From: an uncultured Dialister sp.
GTDB lineage: Bacteria; Bacillota; Negativicutes; Veillonellales; Dialisteraceae
Length of the DNA stretch: 5,758 bases
Direction: 5' to 3'
NCBI GenBank assembly: GCA_934216155.1
Contig: CAKQBK010000092.1
Span: 1 to 5,758, forward strand
Shown here: in pieces, positions 1 to 5,758 of the stretch
Layout of the letters: every line of letters starts with the position of its first letter
How positions within the stretch are numbered: position 1 is the stretch's first letter
The notes under the pieces: generated by a model
Database searches by the model: none
Seen by the model: only the letters and a program-made list of their open reading frames with translations
What the model was told of the DNA's origin: nothing
Position numbers and translations under genes: made by a program

Positions 1-29
1 TAGGTTGCTTCTAAATTTTGTGCAACCTA
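1..29. repeat. Inverted repeat, 8-bp arms
   Basis: TAGGTTGC (1-8) is perfectly complementary to GCAACCTA (22-29) with a 13-base loop. No T-run follows on the + strand. On the - strand the downstream side lies outside the window, so it could be the terminator stem of a gene to the left, read in either direction. The hairpin is plain to see; its role is not known. Confidence 0.45.
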
Positions 30-32
30 CCA

Positions 33-65
33 TCACTCCTAACTCCTCATTCCTCACTCCTAACT
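33..65. repeat. 12-bp direct repeat in a pyrimidine-rich tract
   Basis: TCACTCCTAACT occurs exactly at 33-44 and again at 54-65, 21 bases apart. The bases between (CCTCATTCC) are a looser variant of the same CTCCT theme. The + strand is nearly pure pyrimidine and A, and the - strand reads as purine-rich AGGAGT units. It looks like a short intergenic tandem repeat. I see no coding potential. Confidence 0.55.
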
Positions 66-114
66 TTACAAGCGATTCCATTTATATGTGATGATAACGA
101 ATTCTCTACTATCA

Positions 115-301
115 AAAAAGACAGAAAAGCAAATCTGAAAGTAAGGAACTCTCATTGCTCTGACGACTAGTTCTGGGCCACCTCTGCGGGAGTAAGACAG
201 CCCCTTCGGGGTCCCCTGTCTGGAAACGTCACGTTCTCGACCAGGCGCCTGATTCATTGGATGAGACTACTTCGGAAAAGGAGATGCTTTTCTGTCTTTT
301 T
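115..301 (+). ncRNA. Candidate structured non-coding RNA, family not identified
   Basis: Positions 115-131 pair perfectly with 285-301 (17 bp), closing a 153-base interior. Further helices fit inside: 134-136/282-284, 139-143/268-272, 150-155/261-266, 161-165/227-231, and 195-200/216-221 capped by a C(UUCG)G tetraloop at 204-209. CTGG 173-176 can pair with CCAG 241-244, crossing the 161-165/227-231 helix as a pseudoknot. The + strand is chosen because UUCG is a stabilising tetraloop only in that sense and because an intrinsic terminator follows at 309. The size and long closing stem would suit a 6S RNA, and the possible pseudoknot would suit a compact RNA such as the raiA motif; I cannot confirm either. 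No clear promoter is visible upstream. A 63-codon antisense frame crosses it but has no support as a gene. Confidence 0.5.
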
Positions 302-308
302 GCGTGGG

Positions 309-354
309 AAGCCACGAAATGTTGCTATATAAGCAATATTTCGTGGCTTTTTTT
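309..354 (+). terminator. Intrinsic (Rho-independent) terminator
   Basis: AAGCCACGAAAT (309-320) pairs with ATTTCGTGGCTT (338-349), continued through a G-T wobble by TTGCT (322-326) with AGCAA (332-336). This gives an 18-bp stem with a five-base loop. The T7 run at 348-354 completes a classic intrinsic terminator. It sits eight bases after the candidate RNA and insulates the restriction-modification locus from upstream transcription. Confidence 0.85.
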
Positions 355-410
355 ATGCTTTTGTATTACTATTATACATAATATGGGTAAGTAGACTACA
401 AAAGAAAGAT

Positions 411-418
411 GGGGGGAA
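411..418 (+). promoter_or_regulatory. G-rich ribosome binding site of the 39-codon ORF
   Basis: GGGGGGAA lies directly upstream of the ATG at 421, four bases from the G run. It is a strong if atypical Shine-Dalgarno match and is the main reason to take the short ORF seriously. A G6 run can change length, which would alter the spacing. Confidence 0.45.
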
Positions 419-420
419 CG

Positions 421-540
421 ATGCAGCAATTTATCGATAATGTTCAGTACGCGCTGAAAGAGGATCTCATTCAGAAAATCAAGGCAGGCAACCGCGTTTC
501 CAGTGTGGCTGCTTGTTTTTCTATGCACGTCTATCGGTAA
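421..540 (+). CDS. 39-residue helix-turn-helix-like peptide, possibly a frameshifted gene remnant
   Basis: ATG to TAA encodes 39 residues behind a G-rich ribosome site. The second half, LIQKIKAGNRVSSVAACFSM followed by HVYR, resembles the resolvase/transposase-type helix-turn-helix (a helix, a G-x-V-S turn, VA, then a recognition helix ending in VYR). This is pattern similarity only. Stepping back one base at the final CGG (535-537) continues the protein as VIKKQLKNK for 21 more codons to a TAG at 600-602, giving 60 residues. The natural explanation is loss of one G from a GGG run, so the copy may be broken. It could be a decayed regulator, an insertion-sequence remnant, or a leader peptide for mod. 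There is no sign that it is required by the restriction system. Confidence 0.4.
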   Translation: MQQFIDNVQYALKEDLIQKIKAGNRVSSVAACFSMHVYR

Positions 541-573
541 TTAAAAAGCAGCTAAAAAACAAAATTGTTGCTT
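508..573 (+). promoter_or_regulatory. Mutually exclusive hairpins between the short ORF and mod
   Basis: GCTGCTT (508-514, inside the short ORF) pairs perfectly with AAGCAGC (546-552). The same AAGCAGC also pairs with GTTGCTT (567-573) through seven pairs including one G-U. The two stems cannot form together, and ribosomes on the short ORF would block the first. This is the geometry of an attenuator leader, but the stems are short and no good T-run follows, so function is only an inference. Confidence 0.25.
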
Positions 574-659
574 CATTTATTAATCATCTATTTCGGCTAT
601 AGGGATATCTGAAAAGCAGTGAAAATTTGGCGTTTCAACGATGAGTGAAATTGCGTGAA

Positions 660-670
660 TAATATATAAA
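660..670 (+). promoter_or_regulatory. Weak promoter-like -10 region for the mod-res operon
   Basis: The stretch TAATATATAAA offers -10-like hexamers TAATAT (660-665) and TATAAA (665-670), placing a start about 20-25 bases before the mod ribosome site. No convincing -35 hexamer lies 16-18 bases upstream. The call rests on AT-richness and position. Confidence 0.25.
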
Positions 671-684
671 AATCAAAAAATAGC

Positions 685-690
685 AGGAGG
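685..690 (+). promoter_or_regulatory. Ribosome binding site of mod
   Basis: AGGAGG is a consensus Shine-Dalgarno, eight bases before the ATG at 699. It fixes that start over the in-frame ATG at 708, which would be 17 bases away. Confidence 0.8.
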
Positions 691-698
691 CTTTATAA

Positions 699-914
699 AT
701 GGATAAAATGAAAATGGAAACCCCTGATGGCACAGCGGAAAATATCAAGAAACTGTTGGAACTTTTCCCTCAATGCGCCACCGAGGTTGACAAAAATGGG
801 GGGGTAACCCAAGGAGTTAATTTTAAAATTTTAAAACAGCTGTTATCCCCTGATATGATTGATGGTGGAGAAGCCTATGAATTTAACTGGGTGGGGAAGA
901 AAAAGCCATCGTAG
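699..914 (+). CDS. mod: Type III DNA methyltransferase Mod, N-terminal fragment (frame-interrupted)
   Basis: This 71-residue frame is the N-terminal part of a type III Mod subunit. It begins MDKMKMETPDGTAENIKKLL and runs to WVGKKK, then leaves the family pattern and stops at TAG 912. The missing continuation AIVEANKPIRKTLRPCKE is encoded one frame back starting at GCC 905, and it leads straight into the main methylase frame at 941. The start is fixed by an AGGAGG site eight bases upstream. The fragment contains no catalytic motif and would have no methylase activity alone; this part of Mod lies ahead of the catalytic core and probably has a structural role. A G7 run at 798-804 is a second potential slippage site. 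The break may be a true mutation, a phase-off state, recoding or a sequencing error. Confidence 0.8.
   Translation: MDKMKMETPDGTAENIKKLLELFPQCATEVDKNGGVTQGVNFKILKQLLSPDMIDGGEAYEFNWVGKKKPS
899..914 (+). other. A5 tract where the mod reading frame breaks
   Basis: The bases G AAA AAG CCA TCG TAG run through the last codons of the N-terminal frame. Reading AAA AAG, stepping back one base and continuing at GCC 905 gives KKAIVEANKP, the sequence expected of this Mod family. An A6 tract would give the same protein without slippage. The heptamer G AAA AAG is close to, but not, the efficient A AAA AAG frameshift site. A GGGG at 893-896 lies a few bases upstream and could act as a weak internal ribosome-pairing site. 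Confidence 0.65.
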
Positions 915-940
915 AAGCCAATAAGCCAATCCGGAAAACT

Positions 941-2608
941 TTGCGTCCGTGCAAAGAAAAAAGTAAAAATTGGGATACTACGGAGAATATCTACATCGAG
1001 GGCGATAACCTGGAAGCACTGAAGCTGTTGCAGGAGTCTTACCTTGGCAAGGTGAAGATGATTTACATCGATCCGCCCTATAATACAGGCAGTGATTTTA
1101 TTTATAAGGATGATTTTTCAAAAGATAAGGAAGAATATCAACAAGAGCAAGGATTATTTGATGAAGAAGAAAATAAATTAGTGCAGAATCCAGAGACCAA
1201 TGGCCGGTTTCATTCTGATTGGTGTTCTATGATATTTTCTCGTCTTGTCCTAGCTAGGAACTTGTTAAAAGAAAATGGAGTCATCTTTATTTCAATCGAT
1301 GATCATGAAGTCAGTAATTTGAAAAAAATTTGTGATGAGGTTTTTGGTGGAAATAATTATGTTACAACATTAACTATCATAGTAAAAACTGAGGGCAGAA
1401 GATATGGATTTTTTGCTAAGACTCATGAATATATACTTGTTTATGCCAAAAATCAAGAGGTTCTTTCTTTAAATGCACTTGAAGTTGAGGGGCTTCATTT
1501 TGGATATAATGATAAATTAGGCGGATTTAATTTAAAAGAATTGAGAAATCAAAATGCAAGGGCGTTTAATTCTAAGAATCGTCCCAATTTGAGATATCCA
1601 TTTTTTGTTAATACGAGAACTGAAAATGAGTTATTAGAGTTAGATACAGAGTATCATGAAGGTTGGAGTGAGGTATATCCTATAACGATTAATGGAAATG
1701 AAAGCGTTTGGCGATGGGGAATAGAAAAGGCTAAAAAAGAAATTTATAATTTAGCCGCTCGAAAAGGTTCTGATGGAATTATTAGAGTTTTTCAAAAGTA
1801 TAGAAAAACCGTACAAGAGCCAAAAACAGTTTGGATGGATACGGAGATTATTTCTAATAAAGGAACCAAAGAAATTCAATCATTAATGGATGGAAATGTT
1901 TTTGATTTTCCTAAGCCAGTTAATCTAGTAAAACGGTTAATTGAAATAGGTACAGATGAACAGGATATAATTTTAGATTTTTTCTCTGGATCTGCGACGA
2001 CTGCACATGCAACTATGCTACAAAATATGCTTAAAGCGAATGGTTGTAAATTTATAATGATTCAATTACCAGAAATATGTAAAAATAATTCTGTAGCATT
2101 TCAACTTGGGTATAAAACCATTTGTGATATTGGGGAAGAGCGTATTCGCCGGGCTGGTGAGAAAATTAAAGCTGACAATCCTTTGACTACCCAGGATTTG
2201 GATGTGGGATTCCGGGTATTCAAAGTGGATGAGTCCAATATGAAGGATGTGTACTACAGTGCAGAAGAATTTACCCAGGAATCCCTCTCTGATATGGCAT
2301 CTAATATCAAGGAAGACCGAAGCAGTTTGGATCTGCTTTTCGGCTGTATTGTAGATTGGGGGGTGTCACTGTCTGAGAAGTATACTAGCGAAACCATAGA
2401 GGGCTGTACCATTCATAACTATGGAGATGGGGATTTACTGGCGTGCTTTGATGAGAATATCCCAGAAGCAGTGTTCTATGCCATGGCAAGAAAGCAGCCG
2501 CATCGAGTGGTTTTCCGAGATTCTTGTTTCCAAGATAGTCCAGCGAAAATCAATGTGACAGAAGTTTTCAAATTGCTTTCGCCAGATACCACCATCAAGG
2601 TCATATAA
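941..2608 (+). CDS. mod: Type III restriction-modification DNA methyltransferase Mod (adenine-N6, beta class), main part
   Basis: This is the recognition and methylation subunit of a type III system; it transfers a methyl group from AdoMet to adenine N6 on one strand of an asymmetric site and supplies DNA specificity to Res. Catalytic motif IV, DPPYNTG, is at residues 44-50, and the AdoMet-binding motif I, DFFSGSATTAHA, is at 346-357. That order (IV before I) marks the beta class. Residues from about 137 to 330 lie between them and should hold the target-recognition domain. The frame opens at a TTG with only a weak ribosome site, so it is probably the continuation of the 699-914 frame rather than an independent gene; joined at the A5 tract the protein is about 636 residues, normal for Mod. 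The stop overlaps the ribosome site of res. Bases 1081-2125 are distinctly AT-rich. Confidence 0.88.
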   Translation: MRPCKEKSKNWDTTENIYIEGDNLEALKLLQESYLGKVKMIYIDPPYNTGSDFIYKDDFSKDKEEYQQEQGLFDEEENKLVQNPETNGRFHSDWCSMIFSRLVLARNLLKENGVIFISIDDHEVSNLKKICDEVFGGNNYVTTLTIIVKTEGRRYGFFAKTHEYILVYAKNQEVLSLNALEVEGLHFGYNDKLGGFNLKELRNQNARAFNSKNRPNLRYPFFVNTRTENELLELDTEYHEGWSEVYPITINGNESVWRWGIEKAKKEIYNLAARKGSDGIIRVFQKYRKTVQEPKTVWMDTEIISNKGTKEIQSLMDGNVFDFPKPVNLVKRLIEIGTDEQDIILDFFSGSATTAHATMLQNMLKANGCKFIMIQLPEICKNNSVAFQLGYKTICDIGEERIRRAGEKIKADNPLTTQDLDVGFRVFKVDESNMKDVYYSAEEFTQESLSDMASNIKEDRSSLDLLFGCIVDWGVSLSEKYTSETIEGCTIHNYGDGDLLACFDENIPEAVFYAMARKQPHRVVFRDSCFQDSPAKINVTEVFKLLSPDTTIKVI

Positions 2609-2613
2609 GGAGG
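2607..2613 (+). promoter_or_regulatory. Ribosome binding site of res, overlapping the mod stop
   Basis: AAGGAGG is five bases before the ATG at 2619 and shares its first two bases with the mod TAA (2606-2608). Translation of res is thus likely coupled to that of mod. Early termination of mod at 914 could lower res expression as well. Confidence 0.8.
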
Positions 2614-2618
2614 CTGCT

Positions 2619-5600
2619 ATGCGATTCATTTATAAAGAGCAGTCGTTTCAGACTGAAGCAGCCCAGGCGGTATGTGATGTATTTTCGGGACAGACCAGAG
2701 CCACGGGGGACGATGGATTATACTTAATTGACCAAGGAGAGTTGTATCAGACCGTCTTGAGAGAGGGGTTTGATACGGATACGAAAGGGTGGCGCAATGT
2801 CCCTATTTCGCCGGCTCTCACCAGTGAGATGATTCTTCACCATATCCAGGATATCCAGCGGAAATACCTTATCGAACCGTCCGCTTCTTTGAATGGGAAA
2901 TACAATCTGACTGTAGAAATGGAGACCGGCACAGGAAAGACATTTACTTATACCAAGACCATGTTTGAACTGAATAAGCGATATGGTTGGAGTAAGTTCA
3001 TCGTGGTGGTACCCGGCATTGCCATTCGCGAAGGAGTGTATAAATCTTTCCAAAGTACCCAGGAATATTTTAAAAATATATATGGGAAATCACTGCGTTT
3101 CTTTATCTATAATTCTAAGCAACTTTTTAAATTGCAAAAATTTGCATCTAGCAAAGATATTTATGTGATGATTATCAATGCACAAGCATTCAATGCGACA
3201 GGAAAAGATGCCAGACGTATTTATACCACTCCAGATGATTTTAATAGTCGGCGTCCTATTGATGTGATTGCAGCCACTCATCCCATTGTGATTATCGATG
3301 AACCACAGTCAGTGGAAGGGAAAAAGACAAAGGAACATTTGAAAGATTTCCATCCTCTATTTACACTGCGCTACTCAGCGACGCCAAAAGAACGATACAA
3401 TTTGATTTATCGTCTGGACGCCCTAGATGCGTACAATCGAAAAATTGTGAAGAAGATTTCTGTGAAGGGAATTTCTGCCACGGGAAGTACCGCCACAGAA
3501 AGTTATGTGTATGTGGAGAGCATCAATTTATCGAAAGACAATCCTACAGCCACTATTTCTTTTGACGTGAAAATGAAAAATGGGGTCAAGAAGAAAAGTC
3601 GAATCATTCATTATGGAGATAATCTTTATGAGTACTCAGGAAAGCTAGAGGAGTATAAGGATAATTTCATTGTTAAATCCATTGATGGCAGAGACAATAC
3701 GGTGGAATTTCTGAATGGTTTGAAGTTGACCGTAGGAGAGGTACATGGCAGTATCAGTGAAAAAGAACTCCGGCGGCTTCAAATCCGAGAAACTATCCTG
3801 TCTCATTTGGAACGAGAACGGCAGCTCTATCGGGAGGGAATCAAAGTACTTTCTCTTTTCTTCATTGATGAAGTGGCTCACTATCGAAAGTATGATGAAA
3901 ATGGTCAGCCGGTCAATGGAGAATTTGCGGATATCTTTGAAGAAGAATATCAAGATATCTTGGGCCATTACCAAGGGACCCTCGACCCGTCAGATCGGGA
4001 CTATGAGACATATTTGTACAACATTCCAGTAGAACAAACCCATACGGGTTATTTCTCTATCGATAAAAAGGGAAAACTCATTAACGGCAAAATCAATAAG
4101 AAAGAGCAAACTTCCGATGATGTAGATGCCTATGATCTCATTATGAAAGACAAAGAGCGACTTCTTTCCTTTGCGGAGCCGGTGCTGTTTATTTTTTCTC
4201 ACTCCGCTCTTCGCGAAGGGTGGGACAATCCCAATGTGTTCCAGATTTGCACACTAAAGAACAGCAGCAGCGAAACGCGGAAACGGCAGGAAGTGGGGCG
4301 CGGGATGCGTCTTTGTGTGGACCAGGATGGGAACCGTATGGATGCGGAGCGTGTCGGAGAAGAACGAGTGCAGGATGTGAATACCCTCACCGTCATCGCC
4401 AGTGAAAGCTACGAGTCCTTTGCCAAAGGGCTCCAGAGTGAAATGGCGGAAGCGGTCAGTGATAGGCCACAGGTGGTGGACCAGCTATTTTTCATTGGGA
4501 AGAGCATCACTCTGAAAGATGGAAGTACCCATGTATTGAACTCGAAAGAAGCAGCAGATATTTATCGTGTGATGATTCAAAATGAATATGTAGATTCAGA
4601 TGGTCATTTGACGGAAAAGTATCTGGAAGATAAGAAGCAGCATGCAGTAAAGATGCCAGAGTCCTTGCATGGTGAATCAGAAGCACTAGTCAATTTGCTG
4701 AATCGTGTTTATAATGCTGGAGAAATAAAACCAGAGAATGCAAGAAGTGATAATGTGACGGTCAAAGTACAAGCTGATAAGTTGGAACAAAAGGAGTTTA
4801 AAACCCTTTGGAACCGGATTCATGAAAAGACAGTCTACGAGGTTTCTTTTAACAGCAAGCAGCTGATAGATAATGCAGTAGCTGCTTTAGACAAATCTCT
4901 CAATGTTCCAGCGGTACGCTATGTAGTGAGCCAAGGGGAAATGGAAAAGATTGATTCCAAAGATAGCCTTTTATCTGGTACCGCTTTCCGTGAAGTGCAG
5001 CATAGTAGCAGTCATGAAATTCAATTGGCGGCCAGTCGCAACATCAAGTATGACCTGGTAGGAAAATTGGTAAGTGAAACAGGCCTGACTCGGCGTGATA
5101 TTATTTCCATTTTACAGAAAATCAGCAAAACGACTTTTGATATGTTCAAGAATAATCCAGAAGCATTCATCATTCGAGTAGCACAGATCATCAATGAGCA
5201 GAAGGCCAATGAAGTGATTGACCATATCACCTATCGTGCACTGGAAGATAGTTATAGCACGGATATTTTCTTTGAGGGTGAAAAGCGAGGACGTCTGGAT
5301 ATAGATGCATTCCGCGCCAAGAAGAGTTTGTATAGCCATGTGGTGTATGATTCGGATAATGAAAAGAAATTTGCGGAAAAATTAGACACCAGTCAAGAAG
5401 TGGCTGTCTATGTGAAACTCCCCAGTGGATTCTTTATTTCTACGCCTGTAGGTAAGTATAATCCCGATTGGGCCATTGCCTTTCATGATGGAGATGTCAA
5501 GCATATTTACTTCGTGGCAGAAACGAAGGGAAATGTGTCCTCTTTGGAGCTCAGAAAGATAGAAGATGCGAAAACCGAATGTGCTACGAAGCATTTTGCG

Positions 5601-5675
5601 GCGATTAGTAATGATACGGTAAAGTATAGTGTAGTAGATAGTTTTCAGGATTTGATGGAAAAAGTCATGAAATAA
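2619..5675 (+). CDS. res: Type III restriction enzyme Res subunit (helicase-nuclease)
   Basis: Res joins Mod to form the ATP-dependent endonuclease, which typically cuts some 25-27 bp from one recognition site after engaging a second inversely oriented site. The 1018-residue frame is full length for the family and has no visible lesion. Superfamily 2 helicase motifs run in order: Walker A TGTGKT (residues 103-108), DEPQ as motif II (227-230), SATP as motif III (253-256), REGWDNPN near motif V (532-539) and QEVGRGMRL as motif VI (557-565). The C-terminal nuclease shows PD at 949-950 and ETK at 968-970, giving the PD-(D/E)XK triad D950, E968, K970. The ATG is fixed by an AAGGAGG site overlapping the mod stop, 10 bases after it. 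Bases 3061-3180 form a small AT-rich patch. Activity should depend on a functional Mod. Confidence 0.95.
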   Translation: MRFIYKEQSFQTEAAQAVCDVFSGQTRATGDDGLYLIDQGELYQTVLREGFDTDTKGWRNVPISPALTSEMILHHIQDIQRKYLIEPSASLNGKYNLTVEMETGTGKTFTYTKTMFELNKRYGWSKFIVVVPGIAIREGVYKSFQSTQEYFKNIYGKSLRFFIYNSKQLFKLQKFASSKDIYVMIINAQAFNATGKDARRIYTTPDDFNSRRPIDVIAATHPIVIIDEPQSVEGKKTKEHLKDFHPLFTLRYSATPKERYNLIYRLDALDAYNRKIVKKISVKGISATGSTATESYVYVESINLSKDNPTATISFDVKMKNGVKKKSRIIHYGDNLYEYSGKLEEYKDNFIVKSIDGRDNTVEFLNGLKLTVGEVHGSISEKELRRLQIRETILSHLERERQLYREGIKVLSLFFIDEVAHYRKYDENGQPVNGEFADIFEEEYQDILGHYQGTLDPSDRDYETYLYNIPVEQTHTGYFSIDKKGKLINGKINKKEQTSDDVDAYDLIMKDKERLLSFAEPVLFIFSHSALREGWDNPNVFQICTLKNSSSETRKRQEVGRGMRLCVDQDGNRMDAERVGEERVQDVNTLTVIASESYESFAKGLQSEMAEAVSDRPQVVDQLFFIGKSITLKDGSTHVLNSKEAADIYRVMIQNEYVDSDGHLTEKYLEDKKQHAVKMPESLHGESEALVNLLNRVYNAGEIKPENARSDNVTVKVQADKLEQKEFKTLWNRIHEKTVYEVSFNSKQLIDNAVAALDKSLNVPAVRYVVSQGEMEKIDSKDSLLSGTAFREVQHSSSHEIQLAASRNIKYDLVGKLVSETGLTRRDIISILQKISKTTFDMFKNNPEAFIIRVAQIINEQKANEVIDHITYRALEDSYSTDIFFEGEKRGRLDIDAFRAKKSLYSHVVYDSDNEKKFAEKLDTSQEVAVYVKLPSGFFISTPVGKYNPDWAIAFHDGDVKHIYFVAETKGNVSSLELRKIEDAKTECATKHFAAISNDTVKYSVVDSFQDLMEKVMK

Positions 5676-5682
5676 CAAAATC

Positions 5683-5708
5683 GACAGTGTAAAATATTTT
5701 GTGTAAAC
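5683..5708. mobile_element. Possible terminal repeat of an IS256-family element (edge only)
   Basis: Eight bases after the res stop the sequence reads GACAGTGTAAAATATTTTG then TGTAAAC. The GACAGTGTAAAA and TTGTGTAAA elements resemble the ends of IS256-family (mutator-type) insertion sequences as I recall them. A possible MKKE start at 5746 has no good ribosome site. No transposase and no second end are visible, so this is a low-confidence call. Confidence 0.3.
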
Positions 5709-5758
5709 GAATAGATTAGAATTTAATGAATTTCATGTTTTAACCATGAAAAAAGAAT

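Noticed and set aside
66..257. 63-codon antisense ORF
   Set aside because: It lies almost wholly inside the candidate structured RNA, whose paired structure explains the open frame. It shows no protein family signal and no good ribosome site.
371..376. Perfect TATAAT on the - strand as a promoter for an antisense RNA
   Set aside because: The best spaced upstream hexamers (GTAGTC, or TTGTAG at 19 bases) are poor -35 matches, the region is generally AT-rich, and the UUCG loop and terminator favour the + strand for the RNA.
325..528. 67-codon antisense ORF
   Set aside because: It begins inside the short ORF region and ends inside the intrinsic terminator, and it shows no recognisable domain.
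941..2608. Type I HsdM or an orphan methylase as the identity of this gene
   Set aside because: The DPPY motif precedes the FSGSAT AdoMet motif, and an intact type III Res follows in the same operon, so a type III Mod fits better.
3645..3974. 109-codon antisense ORF within res
   Set aside because: It is opposite a convincing, full-length Res coding frame and has no family features.
5675..5702. Terminator for res: ACAAAAT/ATTTTGT stem
   Set aside because: It has seven weak pairs, a 14-base loop and no T-run after it. It overlaps the sequence better explained as a possible insertion-sequence end.
5731..5751. Terminator for res: TTTCATG/CATGAAA hairpin
   Set aside because: The stem is only seven AT-rich pairs and is followed by As, not Ts, on the + strand.

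Overview
The window carries a type III restriction-modification locus, mod then res, in one tight operon. It most likely comes from a low-to-moderate GC Bacillota, plausibly a gut or rumen clostridium. That guess rests on strong AGGAGG-type ribosome sites, hand-counted GC of roughly 45% in the conserved gene parts, and the sequence style of the Mod protein. I cannot name a species.

Layout. Positions 1-114 hold a small inverted repeat and a 12-bp direct repeat. Positions 115-301 look like a compact structured RNA, closed by a perfect 17-bp long-range stem and followed by a strong intrinsic terminator (309-354). Positions 421-540 encode a 39-residue peptide behind a G-rich ribosome site. It resembles a resolvase-type helix-turn-helix, and a one-base frame change would extend it to 60 residues. 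Alternative hairpins lie at and after its stop. From 603 to 684 I see only a weak AT-rich promoter-like stretch.

Positions 699-2608 are the mod gene, split into two frames. The N-terminal 71 codons (699-914) and the 555-codon main part (941-2608) join into one about 636-residue type III Mod if the reading frame moves back one base at an A5 tract (900-904). This could be a phase-off or inactivated allele, a sequencing error, or recoding. The middle of mod (about 1081-2125) is much more AT-rich than both ends, suggesting a recombined methylase core and target-recognition region.

Positions 2619-5675 encode an intact 1018-residue Res subunit with helicase motifs and a C-terminal PD-(D/E)XK nuclease. 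Mod would recognise and methylate adenine in an asymmetric site. Res joins Mod, hydrolyses ATP and cuts after meeting a second complex. Res depends on Mod for recognition, so a frame change in mod would silence both activities without exposing the cell to lone nuclease activity. The last 83 bases begin with a sequence that resembles a terminal repeat of an IS256-family element, with the rest outside the window.
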